A program made the position numbers and the translations under genes. A stretch of DNA of 12,697 nucleotides, taken from positions 1 through 12,697 of the forward strand of contig JAITLF010000015.1 of the NCBI GenBank assembly GCA_031278025.1. The letters are read 5' to 3'. This DNA is from Treponema sp. Lineage in GTDB: Bacteria > Spirochaetota > Spirochaetia > Treponematales > Breznakiellaceae. Of the stretch, positions 7,091 to 12,697 are shown one piece after another. The notes under the pieces were generated by a model. That model was given only the letters and a program-made list of their open reading frames with translations, ran no database searches and was not told where the DNA came from. Position 1 is the first letter of the stretch, and every line of letters starts with the position of its first letter.

Positions 7091-7285
7091 GATCTGAAAC
7101 GGCGTATTGCCGATCGGAAATGGAGTAAATCCGATCAGATCTGACCCATTTCCGATCAGCCCTGACCCATTTTCGATCAGTCCTGGGCCATTTTCGATCA
7201 GTCCTGGGCCATTTTCGATCAGTCCTGGGCCATTTTCGATCAGTCCTGGGCCATTTCCGATCAGCCCTGGACCATTTCCGATCAG
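7091..7285. repeat. 21-bp tandem repeat array, ten GATC-centred copies in exact phase
   Basis: GATC cores start at 7091, 7112, 7133, 7154, 7175, 7196, 7217, 7238, 7259 and 7280, always exactly 21 bp apart. The four central copies (GATC at 7175-7238) are essentially identical, with ATTTTCGATCAGTCCTGGGC as 20 of the 21 bases. Copies diverge towards both ends and fade at 7091-7130. There are no spacers, so it is not CRISPR. 21 bp equals two helical turns, putting each GATC on the same face of the DNA. On the minus strand in the SDR frame a unit reads DRKWPRT. It may be a protein-binding array, a Dam-type methylation cluster, an expanded N-terminal peptide, or neutral slippage. Confidence 0.93.
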
Positions 7286-7309
7286 CAATACGGCCTTCTT
7301 GAGCGGGAT

Positions 7310-8107
7310 TCATGATAACCCGGTCAGTTCACGGGCCTGCGCCGGAGTTGCCACTTCTCGGCCCAGGGACCGGGAGATACCGGCAATCTCCGCAACCAAC
7401 TCATGGGTTGCGGCAACCGTTCCGTTTTGCAGATAGGGCCAGTCTTCGGTCCCGACCCGCACGTTGTCGCCCTGGGTAATGGCCGCCGCCAGGATGTCCA
7501 TCTGTTCCGCGCACATGATGCTCACGGTGATCACGCAGTTTTCCGGCATAAGGCTCTTGCGGTAGAGGTATTCCTGTACGGTGGGCGGCGACCACGTTCC
7601 GCCGGGCCAGCCCAGGAAGAAGGTTGTGATATACGGGGGATCCAACAGGCCCTTTTTGATGAGCTGATTGAGGTTCCAAATGGAACCGGGATGCCAGATC
7701 TCCCATTCGGGCTTGACCCCGTACTTCCGGCAGGCGATGCAGTATTCCTCCAACTCCGCCAGGGGATGCAGCACATCGCAGGTTACCTCGGTAAAGGCTT
7801 CTGCGTGGTGGTTGGCGATAATTGATACCATGTCGGACTTCTGTTCAAAGAGTTCGATCCGGTCCTGGAGGGGTATGCTGGACATGCCGCTCTGGATGAT
7901 GATGTCGCTTTTAGCCCGTACCCCGTTAATGACCTCCGGCCACTGGCCTTCCGCATGGGTATGAAGGACGGCGGCCCCGGCTTCCCGGCACTTGACCGCT
8001 TCTTCAATTATTTCCGGGGCCTTCTTGGGATACTCAACGCCGGGATTGAGCCAACAAATGTTCGGCGTGGCAACGATAACCAGGGGCTTCTGTTTAATTC
8101 CACTCAT
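7310..8107 (-). CDS. BKACE family protein (DUF849, beta-keto acid cleavage enzyme), divergent
   Basis: A 265-residue TIM-barrel-type protein of the DUF849/BKACE family. Characterised members use divalent metal to condense a beta-keto acid with acetyl-CoA, releasing acetoacetate and a new acyl-CoA. Visible features are the family N-terminus (VATPN, 12-16), AGAAVLHTHAEG (43-54) with metal-binding His 49 and 51, and DNVRVGTED (214-222) carrying the Arg and Glu expected in the active site (R217, E221, D222). It differs from typical members: the usual His-Val-Arg-Asp after the first metal His is HTHAEG here, and the Leu-Thr-Gly after the first strand is missing. It is also slightly short. A substrate other than 3-keto-5-aminohexanoate is therefore likely. 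AAGGAG (8121-8116) lies 8 nt before the ATG. Its TGA overlaps a potential ATG of the SDR frame. Confidence 0.85.
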   Translation of the reverse strand: MSGIKQKPLVIVATPNICWLNPGVEYPKKAPEIIEEAVKCREAGAAVLHTHAEGQWPEVINGVRAKSDIIIQSGMSSIPLQDRIELFEQKSDMVSIIANHHAEAFTEVTCDVLHPLAELEEYCIACRKYGVKPEWEIWHPGSIWNLNQLIKKGLLDPPYITTFFLGWPGGTWSPPTVQEYLYRKSLMPENCVITVSIMCAEQMDILAAAITQGDNVRVGTEDWPYLQNGTVAATHELVAEIAGISRSLGREVATPAQARELTGLS

Positions 8108-8147
8108 TCGTACTACTCCTTATGTCTTCTGCTTTTTCTTGTATTTA

Positions 8148-8167
8148 CGCCGGCGGCGCGGCCAGCG
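8148..8167 (-). promoter_or_regulatory. GC-rich stem-loop in the gap before the BKACE gene
   Basis: CGCTGGC and GCCGGCG on the minus strand form a 7-bp stem with one G-T pair and a 6-nt loop, within the 63-bp gap after the fusion-protein stop. It is followed by an A-rich stretch, not T's, so termination is unlikely. A role in message processing or stability is possible. Confidence 0.35.
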
Positions 8168-8170
8168 CTT

Positions 8171-10915
8171 TTATACCCGCATAATGGTCTTGGGCATGGT
8201 GGTCATCTTGCGGCAACCGTCTTTGGTAACCACATAACAGTCCTCCACCCCGATCAGGGCGCCTCTGTAGGGCTCCCACGCCTCGATCTCGAAGACCATG
8301 TTCTCCTCAAAGGGCCGGTCAAGGTGGCCGAAAGCGCCGAAGATGTGCTGGTCCTCACACTGGAGCCCGATGGAATGGCCGATACAGAAGGCAATCCCGT
8401 TGGGGACCGTCTTTTTGTACCAGGCCAGGGCTTCGTCGCTCAGGGCCTTCATGTTCACCCCTGGCCTGATTCGCTCCTCAAAGTAATGCTGAAAGTCCAG
8501 GAGCCCCTGCATCAGCTTGTCCGCCTCGAGGGGAGCGTCGCCGACTACCACTTCCTGGTTGATGTCCGCCACGTAGCCCCGGTAGATGCCGCCGAAGTCC
8601 AGGCGCACGATTTCGCCTTTTTTCACCGCCCTGCCCGTGCCGGGGGCCTCGGGGTCCGAGTCGCCGATGGTCATGGTCAGGTGATCCCAGTCGTCGGCAC
8701 CGTGTTTCAAAAGGGCGTCCCTGCCTGTCTTGAGGAGTTCCAGGTCCGTTACCCCCTCCCGCACCACGGCGATGGTATCCTTCAACGCCGCTTCGGTGAT
8801 GTCCGCGGCCTTCTGAAGGTATTCGATTTCCAGCGGGGCCTTCACCAGCCGGAGGTCCAGGAAGGCCAGGTCCGCGGTAACCACAGCCATATTCCCTTCC
8901 CCGCTCAAGGCGTCGATGAGGAATTTGGGCACCGTGGACTCAACGCCCACCCGTTTGCCCGCCAGCCCCCAGGCGCGAATTTTGGAATGGATAGCCTGGC
9001 CCACATCGGCCTGGCTTTCGATCCCCACAATATCGTGGAACCAACTGAACCGTTCCACACTCTTGAACACATTCCAGTGGATCACCGTGCCTTCCCCCTC
9101 CCGGCGTATCAGGGCCAGGTTGGGGTACTGGTTGTTCAACGCCAACAGGATGGGATTGGCGGAGCTGTGCAGCACGGGCATCCCCGAAAGGTAATACACA
9201 TTCACCGGCGATGCGGCGATAAGTAAATCAAGGTCATAGTGCGCCATAACCTCGGCGGCTTTCTTGCTGTTGTACCCTATGGGTTCCATGTTTTGTACCT
9301 CCGGTAGATTTTTATTAATCGGGATAGACGGGGCAAGCCGTTCAAGAATCTCAACGGTCCGCTCCTCATCCGCCATTTTTTCAATTTCATCGGTCTTCAC
9401 CGGCCTTCCTTCGATATGGGAAAGGTAACCCGCCAATATAGCGGTGATGGCGTTCATGGATTGCTCAGGGGTAAATTCGCATTCCCTGTTTTCCAGAATA
9501 CTCAGGGCAAAATGCCGGTCCGTTTCCCGCACCGAGATGGTGTAGTATTCGGGAAAGGCGGCGTGTTCCACATCGGGTTCCACCCACTTCTGCTGGTTTT
9601 CTCCCATCCGCTCATCGTAGGAGCAGAACCGCACCGGCTTTTCCCACGCGTGATTTTCAAAAATGCTCCCCTTTGTGCCGAATACCTCCATGCTGTTGTA
9701 AGGGGTAGTCTGCTGGGTAAAACTCACCATTATATCCGCCACCGCGCCGTTTTCGTACCGGGCTATGGCAACCGCGTTGTCTTCGGCCTTTTCCGGCAGG
9801 TTGATCGCCTGCTTCGCCAGGCACGCGGTAACTTCCGCCGCCTTGGAGCCGATGACATATTCGATGGTAACAAACTTGTGGGCCGCCATATCCATCAGGG
9901 CGCCCCCGCCGGCCTTGATGGGATCCCCCTTCCAAAAGCCGCTCCGGGAAAGGCCGTCGATCTCGTCCACCCCCTCGTAGGCCCTGACCATCAGCACATC
10001 CCCGATAAGGCCCTGTTCGACGATATGGCGCATACACCCGTGGGCGGGGAGGAAACGGTGGTTTTCGGCGATCATGAACTTGACCCTCGCCTCCTTGCAG
10101 GCCGCGATCATCTTCCGGCAACCCTCCACCGTGGTACCCATAGGCTTTTCGCAGAGGACGTGTTTCCCCGCCGCCGCTGCCTTGCAGACCATTTCCACAT
10201 GGTATACGTGGGGAACCATGACCAGTACCGCATCAATATCCGCGGCCAGCATTTCGTCCAGGGTTTCGTAGGGGATCATCACCCCGTCCTTGTAAGTCAG
10301 AGCCATCTTCTTGGCGTTTTCGTAGTCGCGGTCATAAATGGCCGTATAGTCGATAATGTCGGAACCCCGGTCCCCATTGGAATGGAAGTGAAAAGCCCCG
10401 CCGCCGCCGATGATGCCGAACTTGACTACCCCGCAGGGCCGTTGTATCCCCGCGGCGGCTTTTTTCAGAACCTCCACATCCCGTTTCAGGAACTGATCCA
10501 GGAAAAGTTCAAAGATCCGCTGGAATATCTGGGCCTGGGGCTTGGGGCCGGTGTAGGTGATGTACCCCCCCATCTGGGCCACCCGTGAATAAATGTTCCC
10601 CGTAAGGATATCCACCACGGTTTTTTTACTCATAGTGAAAATCACCGCGGGTTTTTCAGGAGCCCCCCGGTAAGCGGCGCAGGAGCCGTCCGCAAAAGCT
10701 ATGGTGTAGGCATCATCATCCAGGTTGAACTGAAAATTCAGGGCCGCGCCCCGCATTTCATAGCGGATAGCGCCGGTTTGATTGCAAGCCAGGGCGAAAA
10801 ACGCGAAACCTTCCCGTATATCCCCAGCCGATATATCGCCCTTCTCAATTTTTACCCGGTACTCCCGGTACAACGCTTCATCAACCGGCGTATGGCTGCC
10901 GGACAACAATTCCAT
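8171..10915 (-). CDS. Three-part fusion: SCP2-like domain + Gfo/Idh/MocA oxidoreductase + M24 (creatinase/aminopeptidase P-like) domain
   Basis: A continuous frame of 914 codons. Numbering runs from a GTG at 10936, seven codons upstream. Residues about 20-150 resemble SCP2 lipid-binding domains (VIFTMSKKTVVDILTGNI, then GGYITYTG and an amphipathic end). Residues 170-540 form a full NAD(P)-dependent Gfo/Idh/MocA oxidoreductase with the FGIIGGGG nucleotide motif (173-180), CEKP (262-265) and GGGALMDMAAHK (343-354). Residues 550-921 are a complete M24 protein with a Creatinase_N-like half. All five metal ligands are visible: D780, D791, H854, E885 and E898. The ATG at 10915 is 9 nt after AAGGAG, and an ATG at 10921 is the alternative. 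The M24 junction carries its own Shine-Dalgarno and ATG (9289), so the last fusion may come from one lost base. It is the first operon gene, behind the promoter at 10974-11003. Confidence 0.85.
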   Translation of the reverse strand: MELLSGSHTPVDEALYREYRVKIEKGDISAGDIREGFAFFALACNQTGAIRYEMRGAALNFQFNLDDDAYTIAFADGSCAAYRGAPEKPAVIFTMSKKTVVDILTGNIYSRVAQMGGYITYTGPKPQAQIFQRIFELFLDQFLKRDVEVLKKAAAGIQRPCGVVKFGIIGGGGAFHFHSNGDRGSDIIDYTAIYDRDYENAKKMALTYKDGVMIPYETLDEMLAADIDAVLVMVPHVYHVEMVCKAAAAGKHVLCEKPMGTTVEGCRKMIAACKEARVKFMIAENHRFLPAHGCMRHIVEQGLIGDVLMVRAYEGVDEIDGLSRSGFWKGDPIKAGGGALMDMAAHKFVTIEYVIGSKAAEVTACLAKQAINLPEKAEDNAVAIARYENGAVADIMVSFTQQTTPYNSMEVFGTKGSIFENHAWEKPVRFCSYDERMGENQQKWVEPDVEHAAFPEYYTISVRETDRHFALSILENRECEFTPEQSMNAITAILAGYLSHIEGRPVKTDEIEKMADEERTVEILERLAPSIPINKNLPEVQNMEPIGYNSKKAAEVMAHYDLDLLIAASPVNVYYLSGMPVLHSSANPILLALNNQYPNLALIRREGEGTVIHWNVFKSVERFSWFHDIVGIESQADVGQAIHSKIRAWGLAGKRVGVESTVPKFLIDALSGEGNMAVVTADLAFLDLRLVKAPLEIEYLQKAADITEAALKDTIAVVREGVTDLELLKTGRDALLKHGADDWDHLTMTIGDSDPEAPGTGRAVKKGEIVRLDFGGIYRGYVADINQEVVVGDAPLEADKLMQGLLDFQHYFEERIRPGVNMKALSDEALAWYKKTVPNGIAFCIGHSIGLQCEDQHIFGAFGHLDRPFEENMVFEIEAWEPYRGALIGVEDCYVVTKDGCRKMTTMPKTIMRV
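9287..9302 (-). promoter_or_regulatory. Internal Shine-Dalgarno and ATG at the oxidoreductase/M24 junction
   Basis: GGAGG (9302-9298), an 8-nt spacer and ATG (9289-9287) stand at the first residue of the M24 part, which alone would be 372 residues (9289-8171), a normal size for this family. Ten bases upstream of the GGAGG is TAATAA (9317-9312) one frame away from the fusion frame. The site is exactly what a separate gene would have. It may allow the M24 part to be made on its own. Confidence 0.7.
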
Positions 10916-10939
10916 TATCATTAACTCCTTCGGCACGGA

Positions 10940-10958
10940 TGGTAAAGTTGTCTTACCA
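10940..10958. promoter_or_regulatory. Candidate repressor operator TGGTAA-N7-TTACCA
   Basis: A perfect 6-bp inverted repeat spaced by 7 bp, placed just downstream of the predicted -10 element, roughly +9 to +27 of the transcript and upstream of the ribosome site. The TGGT/ACCA ends recall operators of FadR-type GntR proteins, although the spacing is wider than the usual TNGTNNNACNA. A GntR gene sits in the same operon, so autoregulation is plausible but inferred. Confidence 0.45.
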
Positions 10959-10973
10959 CTTTCACCATAGTTT

Positions 10974-11003
10974 AGGATAGCCCCTGCTTTTCGGAATTGT
11001 CAA
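10974..11003 (-). promoter_or_regulatory. Sigma70-like promoter of the eight-gene operon
   Basis: On the minus strand a perfect -35 TTGACA (11003-10998) is followed after 18 bp by TATCCT (10979-10974), a 4/6 match to TATAAT. It lies about 60 bp upstream of the first gene and just after the terminator of the deacylase gene. It is the only good promoter-like pair I found in front of the operon. Confidence 0.6.
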
Positions 11004-11013
11004 CAAAATTTTC

Positions 11014-11037
11014 AAAAAAGCAGCTGCTGTGCTGCCC
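11014..11037 (-). terminator. Rho-independent terminator of the deacylase gene
   Basis: On the minus strand a short stem GCAGC/GCTGC, extendable by two G-T pairs, with a 6-nt loop is followed directly by six T's (11019-11014). It starts 9 bp after the deacylase stop. The stem is short but the T-run is clean, so it probably separates this gene from the operon downstream. Confidence 0.6.
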
Positions 11038-11045
11038 GGTGGGAA

Positions 11046-12653
11046 TTAAAGCCCCGCATAGGCTCCCGGCATACAGCCGGTGAGGGTATCCCCCTCAAGC
11101 GCCATCTGGCCGGCAATGAACACATAATCAAACCCGGCGGTAAAACGATTCGGGGAGCCATAATCCGCCGGGGCCGAAATATGTTCCGGCCTGAAGATCA
11201 CAATATCCGCGTCAAACCCCGGCTTGAGCAGCCCCTTGCGGGTAAGCCCCATGGCCGCCGCCGGGAGGCCGGAGAGTTTGTGTACCGCTTCTTCCGGGCG
11301 CAGGACCTTGCGGCGGCAGACCAGTTCATGAAAAACCATCGCGATATTGGCGGCGTTTCGGGGATGGGGAAGCCCCTTGTCCGCATATACCGCGTCGGAG
11401 ATGATACTGGCGTAGGGCAGGCGGACAATCCGGTCTATGTCCGCCGCGCTGGTGATATAGTCCACCATCGTTACGTTGCCCTGTTCCTCCGCCAGTAAAT
11501 CAAAGGCCGCGTCAAAGGGATCGGTTCCCCGCAGGGCGGCGATCTCCGGTATGCTTTTCCCGATCAGGGGCTGGTTTTTCTCCGACTCAAGGCCGGTAAC
11601 GGCGATCCCCTCCCATCCGACCCCTAAGATAATATTTTCAAAATCCCTGCCCGGTTTGGCGAGGATCCTGCGGCATTCGGCCCGCTCTTTGGGGGATCCC
11701 AGGCGGCGGAGGATTTCCCCGATGCCCCCGGCAAGGAAAGAGGGGGGAAGCGCGCAGAGCATCTGGGTGCTTCCCGCGGTCCAGGGGTAGACATCGCAGT
11801 CTATCCGCATACCCGCTTGCCGGTTCCGTTCGATAAGGGCGATAACCTTTTCAAGACCGGCTCCCCAGTTTTTCCTGCCTATACATTTGAAGTGGCTTAT
11901 CCGCAGAGGCGCCCTGAGGAGCCGGGCCGCCTCTATAGCCTCGGCCACCGAATCGTAGAGCAGGTCCCCCTCGCCCCGGACATGGCAGGCCAGGGGCAGG
12001 CCGGTCCCGCTCATGGGCGAGAGGGCTGCAGCCAGGGCCGCCGCGCGGTAATGCAGATCCGGCAGATAGGAAAGCCCCGCCGAAACCCCCGCAGCCCCGG
12101 CGGCCAGGGCGTCTTCCAGCGAGGCGTGTATGTTTTTTACCGCCGCCCCGTCAAGGGTTTTGGCGCTGTAGCCCGCCGCCGCCGCCCGCATGGCGCCGCT
12201 TCCCGCAAGCATGGCAAGGTTGAGCGGCAAGGCCCGGTTCTTCAGCAGGGCCGTATATTCGGAAAAGGTCTCGAAGCGGATTTCTTCGGGCAGGGAACCG
12301 GTAACCGGGGCAAGAAAGCTGAGGATCTCCGCCCGCCGCGCCGAAGGCAGGGGCGCGATACTCATTCCGCAGTTCCCGTTCACGATGGTCGTGATCCCCT
12401 GATGAAGCTCGGCCTCGCCGAAACCCGGCTTAAACACCGCAGCATCCGCATGCCGGTGAATGTCGAGGAACCCCGGAGCGGCGGTTTCTCCCCGCAGCTC
12501 AATGGTACGCGCCGCGCCGCCTGCCACGCGGGGGGCGGCAGCTTCTATCTTTCCGTTCTTGACGCCGATATCCCCGGTATATCCAGGCCGCCCCGAACCA
12601 TCCAGGATGCAGACATTTTTAAGCAGCAAGTCGAACATCATAAGTTTAGGCAT
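11046..12653 (-). CDS. N-acyl-D-amino-acid deacylase family protein (D-aminoacylase, amidohydrolase superfamily)
   Basis: A cytoplasmic zinc hydrolase of about 535 residues, close to the usual length. Family members remove acyl groups from N-acyl-D-amino acids or related N-acyl compounds. Visible features are PGFLDIHRHAD (60-70) with the HxH metal pair H66/H68, the NGNCG motif with the bridging Cys95, H224 in CHVRGEGD, H254 in ISHFKCIG, and the catalytic Asp420 in IISDAVYADKGLPHPR. The ending has the Gly-Phe-Asp-Ala-Asp metal-hydrolase motif near 479-483. No clear Shine-Dalgarno supports any start. I use ATG 12653. ATG 12641 or 12638 would give the common MFDLLLKN beginning, and a TTG at 12680 is less likely. 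It is probably a transcription unit separate from the operon. The true acyl substrate is unknown. Confidence 0.87.
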   Translation of the reverse strand: MPKLMMFDLLLKNVCILDGSGRPGYTGDIGVKNGKIEAAAPRVAGGAARTIELRGETAAPGFLDIHRHADAAVFKPGFGEAELHQGITTIVNGNCGMSIAPLPSARRAEILSFLAPVTGSLPEEIRFETFSEYTALLKNRALPLNLAMLAGSGAMRAAAAGYSAKTLDGAAVKNIHASLEDALAAGAAGVSAGLSYLPDLHYRAAALAAALSPMSGTGLPLACHVRGEGDLLYDSVAEAIEAARLLRAPLRISHFKCIGRKNWGAGLEKVIALIERNRQAGMRIDCDVYPWTAGSTQMLCALPPSFLAGGIGEILRRLGSPKERAECRRILAKPGRDFENIILGVGWEGIAVTGLESEKNQPLIGKSIPEIAALRGTDPFDAAFDLLAEEQGNVTMVDYITSAADIDRIVRLPYASIISDAVYADKGLPHPRNAANIAMVFHELVCRRKVLRPEEAVHKLSGLPAAAMGLTRKGLLKPGFDADIVIFRPEHISAPADYGSPNRFTAGFDYVFIAGQMALEGDTLTGCMPGAYAGL

Positions 12654-12661
12654 GATATTGC

Positions 12662-12674
12662 ATAGCAACGCTAT
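12662..12674. repeat. Short palindrome ATAGC-AAC-GCTAT just upstream of the deacylase start
   Basis: Perfect 5-bp arms around three bases, 8 bp before the ATG at 12653, in the position of a leader hairpin or operator. It resembles the TATAGC/GCTATA palindrome at 701-717. The window ends 23 bp further on, so the promoter region cannot be judged. Confidence 0.4.
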
Positions 12675-12697
12675 AAACAAGCTGAGAACCGGTGTGC

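Larger units (their letters stand above)
6999..7309 (-). other. Spacer between BKACE and SDR genes, open in the SDR frame
   Basis: This 311-bp stretch would be an ordinary gap if the SDR starts at 6998. It is nevertheless free of stops in the SDR frame for 105 codons back to ATG 7313-7311, which overlaps the BKACE TGA (7312-7310). About half is the 21-bp array. The rest, about 50 codons, is unremarkable hydrophilic sequence. A small hairpin (GGGGAA/TTCCCC) lies near 7036-7049. If translated, the extension would be a run of DRKWPRT-like heptads. Because 21 is a multiple of three, intact units cannot bring a stop into any frame, so openness alone is weak evidence for translation. Confidence 0.5.

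Noticed and set aside
7091..7285. CRISPR array
   Set aside because: The 21-bp units are directly adjacent with no unique spacers, and no cas gene is present.
7107..7436. + strand frame through the repeat encoding Ile-Ser-Pro-Gly-Pro-Phe repeats
   Set aside because: Openness is a by-product of a 21-bp repeat. There is no ribosome site, and it runs antisense into BKACE.
7955..9226. Long + strand open frame (423 codons) opposite the fusion gene
   Set aside because: It lies antisense to BKACE and the M24 domain, shows no recognisable motif and has no ribosome site. Long antisense openness follows from the codon usage of the real genes.
9416..10588. Long + strand open frame (390 codons) opposite the oxidoreductase domain
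   Set aside because: Same reason: the opposite strand has clear Gfo/Idh/MocA motifs, and this frame has none.

Overview
The window has no rRNA, tRNA or other taxonomic marker. The moderately GC-rich bacterial DNA and the Ala-Gly-Gln-Lys sequence after the binding protein's signal peptide remind me of treponemes and related spirochaetes. That is an impression, not a demonstrated assignment.

Layout, left to right. Positions 1-556 (+ strand) hold the 3' end of a coiled-coil, acidic-tailed gene broken by three single-base frameshifts, followed by an intrinsic terminator. Positions 557-857 are gene-free but rich in symmetry: a long imperfect inverted repeat, two short palindromes and a perfect 9-bp hairpin. 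Everything from 858 to the right edge is on the minus strand, so it is transcribed from right to left. The first gene read is an N-acyl-D-amino-acid deacylase (D-aminoacylase family; 12653 to 11046), closed by a small terminator. A sigma70-like promoter with a perfect TTGACA and an adjacent 19-bp inverted repeat follows. It probably starts an eight-gene operon: an SCP2-like + Gfo/Idh/MocA oxidoreductase + M24 peptidase fusion; a BKACE-family (DUF849) beta-keto acid cleavage enzyme; a classical SDR dehydrogenase; a FadR-type GntR regulator; an NAD-dependent sugar epimerase/dehydratase; and a ribose-type ABC importer (binding protein, double ATPase, permease).

The genes read as one catabolic unit. 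The importer would bring in a sugar or polyol-like compound, three NAD(P)-dependent enzymes would oxidise or isomerise it, and the BKACE would cleave a beta-keto acid intermediate. The GntR protein would sense an intermediate and control the operon. I know no described pathway with this gene set, and the substrate cannot be read from sequence.

Two features deserve most attention. First, the oxidoreductase-M24 junction contains an intact internal Shine-Dalgarno and ATG plus an out-of-frame TAATAA, so the fusion may result from a single lost base. Second, a 21-bp array with ten GATC-centred copies in strict phase lies between the BKACE and SDR genes. It is open in the SDR frame back to an ATG that overlaps the BKACE stop as ATGA, the same junction type used by the next two gene pairs.
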